Assembly (NCBI GenBank): GCA_020746875.1
Contig: JAGTJL010000039.1
Coordinates: 62,001 to 126,000 of the forward strand
Length of the DNA stretch: 64,000 nucleotides
From: Rhexocercosporidium sp. MPI-PUGE-AT-0058
Lineage: Eukaryota > Ascomycota > Leotiomycetes > Helotiales
Direction: 5' to 3'
Shown: positions 25,749 to 39,575 of the stretch, one piece after another
How positions within the stretch are numbered: the first letter of the stretch is position 1
How the letters are laid out: each line of letters begins with the position of its first letter
Notes under the pieces: model-generated
What the model was told of the DNA's origin: nothing
Seen by the model: only the letters and a program-made list of their open reading frames with translations
Database searches by the model: none
Program-made: the position numbers and the translations under genes

Positions 25749-26195
25749 AGATAATAATAACGAATTTTTAGTATAAGAATAAAGTATAAAGAATTAGATT
25801 AAGGTTATTTTAACCTTATATTGAAGGGGGAAGGGAAACGTAAGTAAATAAAGAAAAAAGCGGGTAAAAAGAATAAAGAAAGTAAGTAAGTAATTATATT
25901 TAATCGTAATTCCCCTCGCAACTCAGAGGAAGTAGTTATAAGGGTAATACGCAGAAAATAAGAATTATATTTATAAATCGGGGCCCCCGTAACTCTGAAG
26001 CGGTAAAAAGATAAAAATATAAAGATATAAAGATAACCGCTAATCGCGAAAGTATAGATCGACTGATGCGTAAGAATGTCCACTCCCATCGGTAATATTA
26101 AGGAATATAATAAGCACATTAAACTAAATATTCCCACATATTTGTAAGTATTAGCTGCCGTCGAACATTTTAGTCCACAATATATAAGGTTCCTT

Positions 26196-27480
26196 TTAGT
26201 CATTTACTTCCAGAGTCTTCGCAATAGCAAAGAGTATCAGCTGTTTCCGCAGCTTTAATATCTCCTCGTCGGTGGTGGTAGCCAGTGTGAGCAAAAATAA
26301 TCACGTTAATCGATTAATAATCAGATTAATTAATTAGATTAGATTAGAATTAGATTAATAGAAAATTAGCTTGATTAGATTAGAATTAGATTAATTAATT
26401 TAAATTAATCTGATTAATATATAACTTATAAAAATACTCATTTAATTAATAAAATGCTGTTTATTTACTTATAAATATTATTAATGTATTATATTAATAA
26501 ACTATTAATCATATATTATATAAAGAATAAATAACTTAAAGATCGATTTTACTTCGCTTAAATTAGCCAAGTCTCTAAAGCTTTAATTGACTTTATTTTG
26601 AGTATATACTAAGCCTTATTCGGACTAGTCCTAAGAGTTTGAGCCTGATTAGGATGCGGCTCTTGTATTAATCATATTAATCGATTAACGCTTGATTAAT
26701 TTGATTAGATTAGATTAGAATTAGATTAATCTAAATTTTTCTTGATTAGAATTAGATTAATAGCCATTAATTTAATCTAATCTAATCATTTTTTATATTG
26801 GTGGTAGCTCCCGGGTAAGCTTATAAGCTGGCCGATTTCCGCATCTCCGGAGTATGCTTTTCGATAAAAGACTTTTCCGCCGAAGAAAGTCTTTAATATA
26901 TAAATAAAGCGGTATTATTTAGACGGCTTCGTTTATAATATAATATTATAAACGAATTTTCTATAACATTCTTTAGTTTGCCGTCTAATATATATATCTT
27001 TTAGGACTTAAGTATTATAATTTGTAAATATAAGAACTTTCCCGTAAGAAAGAAAAGGCTTTATTCTTAATACTTTTTTAATAGCCTTTATTAACCTTTT
27101 TTTTCTTTTAGATATCGTAACTTATAGAAAGTTTATTAAGCGCCGTAAGTCGTTTAAAATTCTTTTAATTAATTATTTTATATAAAAATCCTTTTTAATT
27201 ATTTAAGTAGTATTTATATATTAATCTCATCTCGAGTCGTCATTTTTTAATATAACCTTCTCGAACAACTGCTGTACTTTTATAGCTTGAACTTTGTAGT
27301 CTTTTAAAGTAAGCGTAAAAGTAAATATAAAATTCTCCGACGTTTTTTCAATATATTTTTCCATATCTTTAAAGAAATACAAAATAAAAGGCAGTTTAAA
27401 CGCCACGTTAATAAAAACTTTTGGAAAGCCGGCTTCGTCCTTAATATTACCATAAACTTCATAAGTAGCATTAATAATTG
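26196..27480 (-). pseudogene. Unidentified coding relic, interrupted by a MITE
   Basis: Minus-strand pieces with coding character: NATYEVYGNIKDEAGFPK (near 27,450), EKTSENFIFTFTLTLKDYK (near 27,320), GDAEIGQLISLPGA (near 26,840) and, beyond the inserted element, TDEEILKLRKQLI (near 26,270) ending LEVND-stop at 26,196. The last two pieces read on across the 8-bp target duplication, so they were one exon before the insertion. I do not recognise the family. All pieces carry RIP-type stops. Confidence 0.4.
26283..26800. mobile_element. hAT-type MITE with perfect 8-bp target duplication
   Basis: A 518-bp non-coding element flanked by GTGGTAGC at 26,275-26,282 and again at 26,801-26,808. Left end CAGTGTGAGCAAAAATAATC; the right end read inward on the other strand is CAATATAAAAAATGATTAG. 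The two match as a terminal inverted repeat if a few G-to-A changes and a gap are allowed. The interior consists of variants of GATTAGATTAGAATTAGATTAAT in both halves, partly inverted. CA ends and an 8-bp duplication are the signature of hAT insertion; mobility would need a transposase from elsewhere. Confidence 0.82.
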
Positions 27481-29114
27481 AAATGACTAAAGAGATTATA
27501 TTTAATATAAGACTTATTTTGTCGACGTCTATTATAATAAAATGGAATAAACTAGTTTAATTTAAGAATATATAATGTAAATGTCGAATAAATTGCCAGA
27601 AGGTTTTAATAAGTATAGCGCGTAATAGTTAGAGTTGCGAGGGCGAGAAAACAACTTTAAGCTTAATAAATACTAAGACGATGAAGTAGTACTTATTACG
27701 GGAGGGAAAATTTTCTTTTGAACTTTTCTGCTTACTTTCGGTGTACTTATTCGAAGTTTAAAGTTGAGATATAATACCTTATAAAGTTTAGCATTAAGTC
27801 TCTACAGAACTTCATAGAACTTTATAAGACCTTATTAAATAATCATATTGGAGGGTCGGTATAACGTTTTAAAAGCAGTAGTAAATTCTTTAAATTATAA
27901 TATAATTAAAAAGAAGCCGCTAATTAAAATGATTTTAATACTAATTAAATATATTAGTATTTTATTACGTAGGTCTTAAATAAGGAATTTCTCGTTTATG
28001 GCTACGCGCTGGATTATGGCTGACTATAGTGACTGTATGTTATTAATCTTTAGTTTTAGCAGGGGTATAATTAGTTAGTTATAATTGTATTAGTGTTACG
28101 GTAGCGTCTTGGTAAGATAAGCTTAAATAAAAATTTACGGAGTAAGAGTATGGGGGTAGATATTGATTTCGTAACTGACTGTATTACTTTTTGTAAATAT
28201 TATTAAATTTAAATTAAATTAATATAATTAAAACTGAATGACATTTTCTGTTTTTATAATTATAACATTAATAACATTTTTGCGGACTTTGTTAATATTT
28301 CTTTGTAATTATAAGGAATTAAAGGTGATTAAGTTAGTAATTACAGTCTTTATTATTTAAATTTATTAAATACAACCGCTAAATAATGAAATAAAAAAGG
28401 TATTTACGATTTATAAAGTTATTTTAAACGTAATATTTAAAGGTTTATTTTATTTATTTAATTGAAATTCTTTTATTAATATATATTTTAATATTTTCGT
28501 GGCTTATTTTATTGCCGTCACAATATTTATTCATATATCTCTTACGGCGAATACTTTAATTAAAATCCGCAACGACTGTAATTCTTATAAACAAGAGGTT
28601 ATTAAGGGAAATATAATTATTTATAAATAAGGCATATGTCGGAGATGCGCCCTTTATTAAATAATAAGAATTCGTTATTACTACTTTTTACTTTTTAAAA
28701 TTAATTATATTAAATAAGGGATATAAAGAGATCGCGTGTAAGCTTAAGCTCACCGCTCTCTAATATACACGGCACCTTATAAATAAATAATATACTTTTT
28801 AAGTATATCGCCTTCGACGAACTCGGTTAAACTGAAATTACTATTATTATTAAATTATAATAAATGCATTTATTAACTAGCTTTAAGTCGACGAGTCGAG
28901 GATCGCAGGAAGAAGAGTTTTCGTTACTATATCTTATTTGTACTATCACTTAAGGCCTTAATTAATTATACGACTTATACAAGTTGATTAACTTAATATA
29001 TTACACTTAATTAAATTAATTAAATTAAGGTCTTCTTGATTAATTAATTATATTAATTTAAGGCTCTTATATACGTGGATTTAATTGATTTCGGTATATT
29101 TGCCGCTGGTTAAA
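27481..29114. other. AT-rich RIP-affected DNA, no gene recognised
   Basis: Stop codons in all frames. Around 28,950-29,080 there is a cluster of TTAATTAA-rich direct and inverted repeats. No recognisable protein. Confidence 0.5.
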
Positions 29115-32080
29115 CAGGGGTTCTTAAAAGTAAAATCGGGCCTCCGCGCGTTGAATTCGATGTCACGTGCACACGCGGTTCGAGGACCGTGAATTATTAT
29201 ATTTAGAAAGTTACGCGGAGCTTTTGCTTCCGCGTCACTCGTTTGTTTATTAGTAATTGACTTTCTTTTGCCTTATTTACTTTCTTTTATATTTATTACT
29301 ATCTTTTATAACCTATTTCTTAACTTTATTCTTTAGGCTATTTATATTAACTTACGACCGACTTTATACTTTAGCGTTTTTTATTATAAGTAGCCTAAAA
29401 TCCCCAGAATCGATCCTAATTTCCGATAACTTGCCAGTCGATCTTAAACTCTTTATACTCTCGACGCCTGCTTCTTTTGCCACCGAAACTCCTCTATTTT
29501 TATTAACGTTATACTTTATACCCTCCCCGCCGTCTCTTATTCTTAATTAATACGAGGCACGTCTCTAGCGCCATTTTCTGGGTTAAGTATAGTCCGAAAG
29601 AAGTAAAGATAACTACTTTTAGGCTTGGGAATATAAGTACGACATATAACGTTACGACGAGCGCAAATAAGTTTATAAGTTATATATTTAAAAGAACGAC
29701 TTAAAGCCTAGGAGTTTTATTATTATTAGCCTTTAAAACGCTTTAAATTATTTATATAAGTATTATCGAATATCTGCGCCGGATAACAAGACGAAGTTAG
29801 GGATATAATAAAAGGCCGAGAAGAATTCAGGAAATAAAAGACTAAGATTGATTGTAAATACGTTGAATCTCGATCCTTTAAGGCCTCGGGAACAAGCGAT
29901 TGCCAACTCGATTATACGCGGATTTGATCGAAGCTACTTCTAACGTCTTCTAGTCGAATAGATAGTCGATACGAATCAGCCCTTTAGTATTGTTTAATAC
30001 GAGAGACTGCGAGATATCTTCGAGTATTTAAATTCTGCGATTAGAATTATAAACGCTAATATTTTTAATATTATAGTTCGTACGCTGATTAACTTTGAGT
30101 TCGAGAAAAATAAGACATGCGTTATCGAAACTCTTTAGAAGAGCTCTAGTCTTATATACGTCGCCTTTAATGGATAGAGGGCGCGGAATCGACACTCTTT
30201 ATATAGCATTATTTACTTCTTTAAAGATGAAAATAATAAGCTTCATAAGATTATTTTAAAAGTTCTTGAAGTAGGCAGTCATCGAGGGTCCAGTATTATA
30301 ATAGAAATCCTCCAGATCTTCGAGGTCTTTAGTATTAAAGATAAAATTAAGTATTTTACTTTTAATAACGCCGATAATAATAATATTACGCTCTAAGCTA
30401 TTAATATAAAGCTCGGCTTTAATAGCGCTTAAAGATAAGGGCGCTACTTCGGCTACGTAGTCAATCTCTCTACGAAGGCCTTGCTTTTTAATAATAATAT
30501 AAACGCGTTCGAAGATTAACTTTTTAATATAAAAACACTTTCTAAAGCTAAATACGAACTTTAGCGACAAAAAGGACTTATTGAGAAGCTTTATAATTTC
30601 GTTATCGATATTTACCGATTAAATAAGCTTACGTACTTATTAAAGGAGCTTTAAGAGTATAATATATTCAGATTTAACGATCCGAAAATACGTTCGAAAA
30701 GACTACTCTCAGTAGTCCTTGACAACGAAACCCGCTGGCTTTCCTAACTCTATATAATCCGCCGACCCTTAAGACTTCGAACCTACTTCTAAATGCTTAT
30801 CACGAAGTTTCGAAGCCAATAAGAAGAAGAGAATATATTAAAAAAGACTAACTAATTAAAGAAATCGGCAGTTTGCCCCCGAATCCTTAAAGACAAGAAC
30901 TAACTTACTGCCAACGATTAGTTTATCCTTTAATACTTTGCGATAATTCTTGAGTATTATAAAAATATAATAAAGACTTTAAAAAGTGACAGTTTAATTA
31001 AAAAGCGTAAGAAAGGGTATACCGGCTTATATAAAAACGTTTAAGACGTATTAAACAGGTTTGAATTCTTACTCGGCAAGCTAAAGAAATATAAAGAGAT
31101 AACAAAGGAATTTCCTAATCTTAAATAGTTTAAGATCGGGATTAATATAGCCTAAGGGAAGCTAGAGAAGTATTACATTAATCTCGATTAAACATCGATA
31201 TATTATATTATTATTACACTTTATTCGGCGTATAAATGGGGATGGTTCGAATAGGCTTAAGCGCACAACCTTGATTAGATTAAATCTGCAAAAAAGATAA
31301 TTTAACAAGTATAGGATAAGGTGTATCGAGATCTTTATATTATAATCCCCTCGAAGGACGAGCCTCTCGGAAAACGACAGAAGCTTTATTATAACGCTTT
31401 TAAAAAGCATTATAAACAGTCCAGAATCGACTTGATATAACTAAAGGTTCTAGACGACGGCCCCTTTAATGACGAGTACGTAAGATAGCAATTTAATCAC
31501 GAGAATAATAATAAGGCTGTTCGAGATCCAATATCTTATTAGCACGAAAAGCGCTTATAATACCCGCGTCTCTCCCGAATAGCTCTCGACTTTCTTACGA
31601 TATAACCGATTTCTATAGAGTGCGAGAGGTTATTTTTAGCCTTAAGGCAAATAATTGTCCCTTAACGGACTAGCCTTAAGGCGCGAATAATAAGAATGTA
31701 TTAAGTATTAAGGTCGTGGCTTCGAGCTGGCATTGTTAACGACTTAGATCCGTTGTTTGTTTCGATTATAAAAGAGAAAAGAGAGCTTAAGAGTATTTAC
31801 TTTAACAACAACGAGTTTAGGAAACAAAAGCTATTATAACTTATTAAAACGGCGTAACGCTTTACTATTAAAAAGAAGGGTTGAGTACGAAGAAAATGGC
31901 TAAAAGACTGCTCGTAGGTAAATCTGAACGTAATACGACTTATATATTAAAGTCAATTACACTTAAATTAATTATATTTGAAGCATTTGTTAATATATTA
32001 TATTCAAGTCTTAATTATTAATATATACGTACTTTACATTATCAAATTTAGTATAATTGATTTAGTCGATTGGAGCCCTG
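29115..32080 (+). mobile_element. Second hAT element, probable limits
   Basis: CAGGGGTTC at 29,115 and, inverted at 32,080, CAGGGCTCCAATCG bracket a transposase relic at a spacing (2.97 kb) usual for hAT elements. Flanking 8-mers (TGGTTAAA and CTATCACT) do not match, so the ends are only tentative. Confidence 0.45.
29257..31890 (+). pseudogene. hAT-family DNA transposase 2, RIP-mutated
   Basis: Plus-strand relic. Recognisable parts: LYSIICFFK followed by KIILGVLEVGSHRG (30,195-30,290) and IKYFTFDNADNNN (near 30,340-30,385), the RNase H-like core with a conserved Asp; and the C-terminal dimerisation domain YPRLSRIALDFLTI (near 31,560), ERLF (near 31,630) and LRSWLRAGIVNDLDPLF (near 31,715). 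Stops and frame breaks occur throughout. Its sequence is unlike the hAT transposase at 11.8-14.1 kb beyond the shared fold, so it is a separate family. Confidence 0.8.
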
Positions 32081-35000
32081 CTATCACTTAATGTAATAAT
32101 ATTGCAATCGAGGAATAAGATAGTATATTTAAATAATTTACTTTATTAAAGCTTTTTAATTTCGATTATAATATTATTTTATTTTTGTCTCAGATTTTAT
32201 AAGTTCGACTCTTTATCTTTTTACTTATTTTATTAAGTTATTTACCTTTCGTTAGATTATGACTCCTACTTGTATGTATATGTGTTTTTATATGTATACG
32301 TTATCTACCGCCATTCGAAGATATACGATTAGGAATTTGAATTCGTAAGTCAGTTGCTTTTGGCTTTTAAGCCTATTGTTTCCTTAAATTTATACTTATT
32401 AATGGACGATATATAAACTTGCGAAGTACGTATTGATATCGCTGCTCGTAATATAATATAGCCTAAAGAAAGTGTTTAAGTTGGGAGAAAAGTAACGATT
32501 TTAGTAACGTTCGCGACCTTTAGCCTTTATTATTAGTATTTAGATTAATATATTAAATAAAGCTATGAATATAAAGATTAAGGCTCTATAAATAAAAAAA
32601 GTTATATTAATACTTTACGAGGATAATCTGTGTGGATAAGGCATCGCGTCTAATGTTACTGCCTTACGTTAAAGCGCCAAGCTTTCCTATTAATTATATA
32701 AGCGGAACTGCGGCGAAACTACTCGGTGAAACTACTTCGTATATAATATTAAAGTATATATCTTTTTAAGTAATATTTCTTTTATTATTAGCCGGAAGGA
32801 CGAATGTTAATCGCACGAGGAAAGTATTAAGAAAAAGCCTATAAAATATAATAATTATATAAGCTTTATGATTATTACCACTAAAGAAAACATTACTCGT
32901 TATAAGGTATTTATTATCCGGGTTTTTATATAATAAGTTAAGCCTTATTATTTTAGAATTCATATTTAATATTTTAAGATATATTATTTTATAAAAAACA
33001 CTCTATTATCTCTAAAATATTTATTTTCTTAAATATCATTATAAGACGATTACAGCCGTTAATAAATAATTAATCTTAAGTATTTACCGCTAAATTTATT
33101 ATATATTTCACCTTTTTAAAATATTTTTTTAATTTAATTACATAACAAGCGGCGGAACGTCCCCTTAAAGTCATAGCTTATACTAAGTCTGGTATTATAA
33201 CAAGGACTTAGTAATAGTAATATACTAATTATTACGCTTAAATATTTTTGCTTTAATTACTTTAAAGTTCTTGTCGAGGTAAGTAAAGATAAAAGAGATG
33301 CTGATTCGGCTTAGGTCGGGTTCGGAACCCCGCCTCGCCTTAACTCGCTAAGCTACTATTTTACTTATAGTTGTATCGCAAAGGAAGCGTAATAAAATAT
33401 CGTCAACACCTATTATATAATTATTACTATAGTCATAACTATAATCACAGTAATAACTATACCACAACTATATATTAAAATTAAAATTACTTATATATAA
33501 AGGTGCGCGTAAGTATAATTTTCTTTTGCTTTCGCTTTCGCTTTTAGCAAGCATACCTTATTAATATAAATAAGAACTTAAGCGATCTAAGTGAATATTA
33601 ACTTCCCCGCCTTACTTCTCCTCCTCCTTTCCCTCGCGCCTCTCGATATTATAAAGAATATTATTATTTATTTAATATTAATACCTTTAATATTAAAGAT
33701 ATACATTAAAATAAGTCGGCAGATATTTATACGTTATTTATATTATTCTTAAGTAAGCAACTTCCTTTTGAAACTCTTTGCGCCCGACTCTTTTACTAAA
33801 GAGTTATAAATTAAATACTTTTTATTAATCTATAAGATAATTACTAGCAACGCATAAGATAGATGGCTCGAGGCACCTAAAAACCTGGCTTAAGATACTA
33901 GCACTAATATCGATATCAACTTTAATATTAATAATATAAACACGAATATAAACGCTAATATATTAGCTCGATATCGCATCGATAAACCTTTTTATATTAT
34001 TCTCCCTCCCGGGTAATACTTCTTTTACTACCTCGGATCGAGTCCTAAAGAGCTTTACGCGATTTGTCTTTTTTTTCGAGAATAGCAATTCCTTTATTAG
34101 CGGCTACCACTAGACTGGACACGATTATTATTTTATACGACGCCTTTTATAACTCCCTCGTAATAATTATTTACGTTTAGTCTTTTTTACAGCATTAGCT
34201 TTAAGAGATAATATATATAAGATTAATAATAATATAAAAGGAATATAAAAGGCGTATATTATACTTAAGCCGGAGTCGGTTTAATACGAGGCGAATTAAT
34301 ATTATATTAATTTAATTCGTAGTATGGATAAAGACCTCGTAAATATGCTCTTTTTGCGCGTAAATCTTTATATTGATTTTAATAAGGCTAAATTCATAAT
34401 AATTTTAAGTCTGATTCGGTAAATATTATATTATAAATCGTGACTTATTTTATCGAGACGTTAAACGAATACGAGTACTTATATTATAATCGGGCTGTTT
34501 TCGAACTCAGTCAAATGCTATTAGAATCCTCCTCGCGCGGCTGGCCTGAACGGTATTTCCCTTTATTAATGGCTTTTTCGTATATTTATTCTAAAGACGG
34601 GTAATTGTTATAAAAGACCTGAAGCACGTCGAGAAATAATTAAATAAGGCGGAGTGCAAGGAATCCAGCGTTATGTTTTAACAAAGAACAAAATCAAAAA
34701 GGCGAGCGAGGTCGAGGGCTAAGAAAAGTAAAGATATCAATAATATCTCGGGATATATTTAAACCGATAATAAGATTATTTATAACGGAAAACCAGGACC
34801 GCGATAAGTAAAAAGACAGCGAACCTCTCGTTCTCGGTCTCGCTCGCGCTCGACTTTATTCCCTTTATTCCCGACTTTCCTGTCGAAAACATCGCTTTTT
34901 TTTTTAAAAGATATTACTTTAAAAAGACTTGTTAACGACTTAAAGAAGACGCGATTAATGAAAAAGCGCGTATACTTTGATTCGGAGCGTGTGTAAGAAA

Positions 35001-36880
35001 AGAAAGTAGCTTGGGCAAGGAATAAGAAGAAGGCGGAAGATATAATAAACTATAGTAAAGTTATAAAATTATTAAAATTTTATAAAGCGGAGTTTTAAGA
35101 CGCCGAGGTTAAAAACAAAAAAAGCAAGGAGGTAAGTAGTAATAAATAAGTAAATATAATATTTATTTAATTTATATAAAAAAGAAACATTTAATTATTT
35201 AATAAATTATATTAATTATTAAAATAATACTTAATAATAATATAAAATTCTTCTTTATTTTAAATATACGTTTATTTAACGAAGTTAATTTTATAATTAC
35301 CATTGAATGCGGAAACTTATAATTGAGCTTAAGATTTTTATTTATATTTAGAAAGTATTTAATATAATAATAATAAAACTTATAGTTATTTTATTATGTT
35401 TTATATTATACTGTTATATAATAGTATTACTTCCCGACTTGCAGAATCCGTCATTTTATTATTTTGTAATTATATTTTTATATTTTTTTATTAATTTTTA
35501 CTTTAGTCTTCTTTAGCTAAGATAAATCTTATTCTTGTCCCTTTTTTTATTAGCGTCTCGAAGGGCCTGGTAGTTAATTCTCGTTGTTATTAGTACTTTA
35601 TTTTCTTTACTTCAGTTATAATTATTATAACCTTCTAGCTTAATAGCACGCGTCCCGACGTTATTAATCTCTTTTATTTATATATTAAAATATTAGCTAT
35701 TAATTTAAGCTTTGGCGTATGATTTAATTTTATTAATTTTATTTTAGAATCTAATTAAATCGCAGTTAATAAATCGTTATTATTATTCCGCGTATTATAT
35801 ATAATACGATCAGTTTAGAGCTTATTAAAAACATGTATGATATACGGTATTATATTTATTTTAATAATTATTAAATGCTGCTCGATAGAATAGCTTAAGA
35901 AAAGGAAAACGCGTAATTACCTGATACAATAAGCCCGCCGCTTTTGCCGCCACGAAGTAGTATTTAGTAATGAGTTTATATCTCGGAAGTAATAATTGAC
36001 GATAATATTATTATAAATTTAAAAAAGAGAATAGCAAGTATAAAGCAAGTAATAGCCTTTTATAATATTATTAAATTAAAAATAATAATATATTTAATTA
36101 TAAGAAACGCTTATAATAATAGATTTAAGAAAATAAAAACCCGATTATATTAAAAGTAAAATATAATAAGGATTAATTAGCGAAGACTTTCGGAAGGTAC
36201 TATAATTATACCCTAATGAGTATAAGCTTTATTAAATAGTAAAGGATTATTATATAGCGAATATGCGGACGTTTGCGAGAATAAGAATAGACGCTAAAGC
36301 AATTCTTAAAGTAAAGGAAGTAGAATTGTATTATAAGGATTTACATTTATTACGTGAAAATATATTAACGTAAACTAAAAATAATAATTAATATTATATA
36401 TTATAACTTTGCGAATATTCTTTCCGGAAAAACAATTATAATAAAATCTTATAAAAATTTAAGAAAGAATAATAATATAATATAAAATTAGGTTAATATA
36501 CTGACAGAGCGGACCCGACGTCCTTAATATGGCGGAGTACTTCGGGCTTTACTTAAACAGTAATTATAAATTGGTGACTTAAAGAAACGCCCTCGAAATC
36601 ATTTAATTGCTTAAGCGGACAGAAATTTACCTGCCTTATTAAGACGAAGAAAGATACGTATAACTCTTTTCTATAAGAGCGAAAGCAAAAATACTCGATA
36701 TATATAAGTATATTTTTATAAGCTTAACACCGCCGGTTATTCTTTAATAATAGTTGATTACACTTAAAACAAAACGGGTATTGTTATTCTTTAATAACAT
36801 TTAAATTATTTTAGTAACGTACACTTTTACACGCTTGTAATAATATGTTAGATTTTATTGACTTAAATAAAGTTATCCCG
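32081..36880. other. AT-rich RIP-affected DNA, no gene recognised
   Basis: TpA-rich throughout. Between 33,480 and 35,110 there are plus-strand stretches of coding character (PFYIILPPGYFFYYLGSS near 33,985; an Arg/Ser-rich segment near 34,820) after a TATA-like sequence and a pyrimidine tract at 33,490-33,620. They may be the relic of a transposon protein but carry no diagnostic motif. Confidence 0.4.
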
Positions 36881-37039
36881 AATATCACGGATTTGACCGT
36901 ATTATGCGTAATAGGCTTATTATATAAATGGATTATTAAAAAGCATATATTATTTATAAGACGCGTGAAAAGTCATTGTTTTTTAATTAACCTTTTTTAA
37001 GAATTATAAATAGCCGTATTAGGACATAATTACCTTAAA

Positions 37040-38951
37040 TCCGAGGCCTTCCGTACGGCGAATGCTATTAGGTATATTATTATTAATAATATATCGTACG
37101 TCCCGTTAATAACTAGTTGATTCTTGTAGTTGCCCGTGCCCATAAGAAAATCGAAGGCAGCGAAGAAACATAAATATGATCCGTGTATATTCTTACGTTA
37201 CCTACTAGCGCCCGCTTTAATTATATATTATCTTAAACTTTATATAAAATTTATTAATATTCTACCGGTATTAAGATAGCACTGTCGTAGTCGGATAAGT
37301 AAAGTATAGCACTTCGTTATTTATAAAAGGAATTTTTTATTAACGTAAATTTAGTATTTTAAATCGACGATTAATGGCATAGAAAAGGTTAGCCGAGACT
37401 CGATGCTCTTCTCGGACCTTAACTTAAATAAATTCTGTATTAATCCTTAAATCCCATAGTAATACCGAGCTTTGGCGTATAGATATGCCTTAATAAGCGT
37501 AATTGGATTATGGCTGAGGCCGGCCTTAATATATTGCTAAGTCTTCCGTAACTACGGGTCTAAAGCGAGTATTTCGATGGCAGTATTCGTGAAAGGATAT
37601 TAGTTCCTAGCTATAAATACCTCTTTTATACTGCTATAAAACTGACTGTATAAGAGACCTCCGGCACGAAGCTGTGAATATGTACGTGGTTTAACTTTTA
37701 TAGATATAACGTCTTCAAGTATAGTCGTTAGGTATAGTATTTACTAATATAAATCGCACTTTTTGCTATTCCGATATTAATTATAATAATTATTTAAATA
37801 ATACTTCTTTTAGAAAAGGATCTCCGTAGGCAGCGAATTGCTAATATTTTCGGTCGCGAGGTAAGTCTGACGTGGATAGGTTTTCTTACCGATATCGAAG
37901 TAAAAGTCAGTAAATAAGTAAGCTTTATTAACCGCCTCCCCTTAATACTTCCGTAAACGAGTCATTATGCTTTCTTAAGTAGAACCTTTAGTTAGCGTCT
38001 TTAGATTCTTAACATAAAGAAGGATAGTTATATTTTAAAACTATTATAAATTAGGCTGCTCGATGGTCTCTTGAAGCATTTTTTAAACCGTATATAATTA
38101 ATTTAGTAAGAGAAAATATATAATAAGTTGCTTACGAGGTAAGGTATCCACCTTCCGGGACCGGCCTTTAACCTTACGAGTAGTCGAGTTGTACTTGTTA
38201 TAGTAATAGCTTAAGAGGTAGTATTGAAGCTGACTATTATTATAATAACGGTATATAGCTAGGAGGAGAACTTAATCTATTTACGTCTAGAAGTCATTAT
38301 CGAGCAAGCGGCTGCTTTACTGACTTTCTCGGTAGAGACGAGGGAAGAGGAGATAGAGGGAGACATTTTCAAAGCCAATCAATCGGTCTAGCGTATAGTA
38401 TGGGATCTTATAGACTGGTCTCTAGACGGAATGAAAATGCTTAAGTTATAACTATTAAAAAACTGGACTCGCCGGCGAGCTAAGTGTAAATCGGATTAAA
38501 AGTCGGAAATTAGTATTTATATAAAGTTTTACCGGATGCTACCTTTTGCAACTCCTAGATAAGGACAAAATCTAATAATATTATTAATATTAAACGTCAC
38601 TTCGGCTGTTTAATATGGTGTATTTGCTTCTTAGAGGTAAATATGCGCCGGGGCTTCCTCGGGATTGTCTGGGTGTATTCTACTAAACACTTAGCGCTTT
38701 TTTATAGTTGTTATTAAACTAATTAAATTATTATTATACGATATAATTTGGTTTGAACTTAGTATATTAGGATAGTTAAACAATGCTTCGTCGTCAGACT
38801 TATTAAGGAAGGTCTGTAATCCACAATGCAGTTCGTGCTCGTTAGCGTGTTTTTTATTAGAATGCTTATGGCAGTCACGGCAGCACTCGTGGAATCGAAT
38901 GAGTTAATTAGCTAATCGGACAGCGAGTTTTTTAACTTTTAATTCGTTCAT
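37040..38951 (-). pseudogene. Unidentified coding relic with an N-terminal Cys/His cluster
   Basis: Minus-strand relic opening at ATG 38,951 with MNELKVKKLAVRLAN, then FHECCRDCHKHSNKKHANEH (near 38,880), a Cys/His cluster that could bind zinc. Further blocks: FSRIHPDNPEEAPAHIYL (38,680), PRTYSQLRAGGLLYSQFYSS (37,660), IKAYLYAKARYYYGI (37,490) and GSYLCFFAAFDFLMGTGNYK (37,165). The length and the mutated state suggest a transposon-encoded protein, but I recognise neither a DDE core nor a polymerase motif. TGG/CAG-type stops are frequent. Confidence 0.4.
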
Positions 38952-39463
38952 ATTTAATACTAAGTTGTTAATGTATCGAATATCCGCATTCTCCTTCTTT
39001 TGTATAAGGTTTTCTATATTTAATTTACAAGATTCAACTTTTAATATATTTATAGAAGCTAAACCTAAAGATAGACTCGATAGCGGAAGGAGTTTTTTAA
39101 ACTTATCGTTAATTTATAAAGGAATAAATCCGTTATTATAACTTAGAGACTGGACGTTATAAGGATAAGCGGGACGGAAATTATTATTAAGTTATATTAG
39201 ATTTTATAAGTTTAAGACCGGCCTAAGAGTTACTTAAAAGATATTCTGAAATATTGTAGTTCGGTTTGTGAGTTGCTTTTATTAATATTTTACTCGGTCC
39301 TTAGCATTTTTAACTTAGCGCCGCTCTTCTTAAGAGCTATATTTTAGCTTGCGGTCTCGAGTAGACTAGGCAAAAGTAAATATTATTTCTGTAATCTTAT
39401 AAGTTTATATTGAGTAAGTTATTCCGGAGGTTGACGTTTAAGTACGTCTTGTTTCAGAGGGGG

Positions 39464-39575
39464 GTGGCGCGCGCTAGCCTCGAAATCGCTTAGTTTTCCG
39501 TCCGAAATTCTGAAAAGGGTTAAGTTTTACGTTTAAAATTTAATCGGGATAATTAAGCGAGCCACCCCGAAATCG
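39464..39575. repeat. Small inverted repeat of GGGTGGC type
   Basis: GGGGTGGC near 39,466 is mirrored by GCCACCCC near 39,567, and CGAAATCG occurs beside both. This island has normal GC in AT-rich surroundings and might be the end of a transposon. Confidence 0.4.

Noticed and set aside
25805..26203. Minus-strand 132-codon ORF rich in aromatic residues
   Set aside because: AT-rich RIP DNA often leaves such hydrophobic frames. It overlaps the end of a better-supported coding relic in another frame.
33310..33350. GGTTCGGAACCCC, resembling a tRNA T arm
   Set aside because: No acceptor or anticodon stem could be folded around it.
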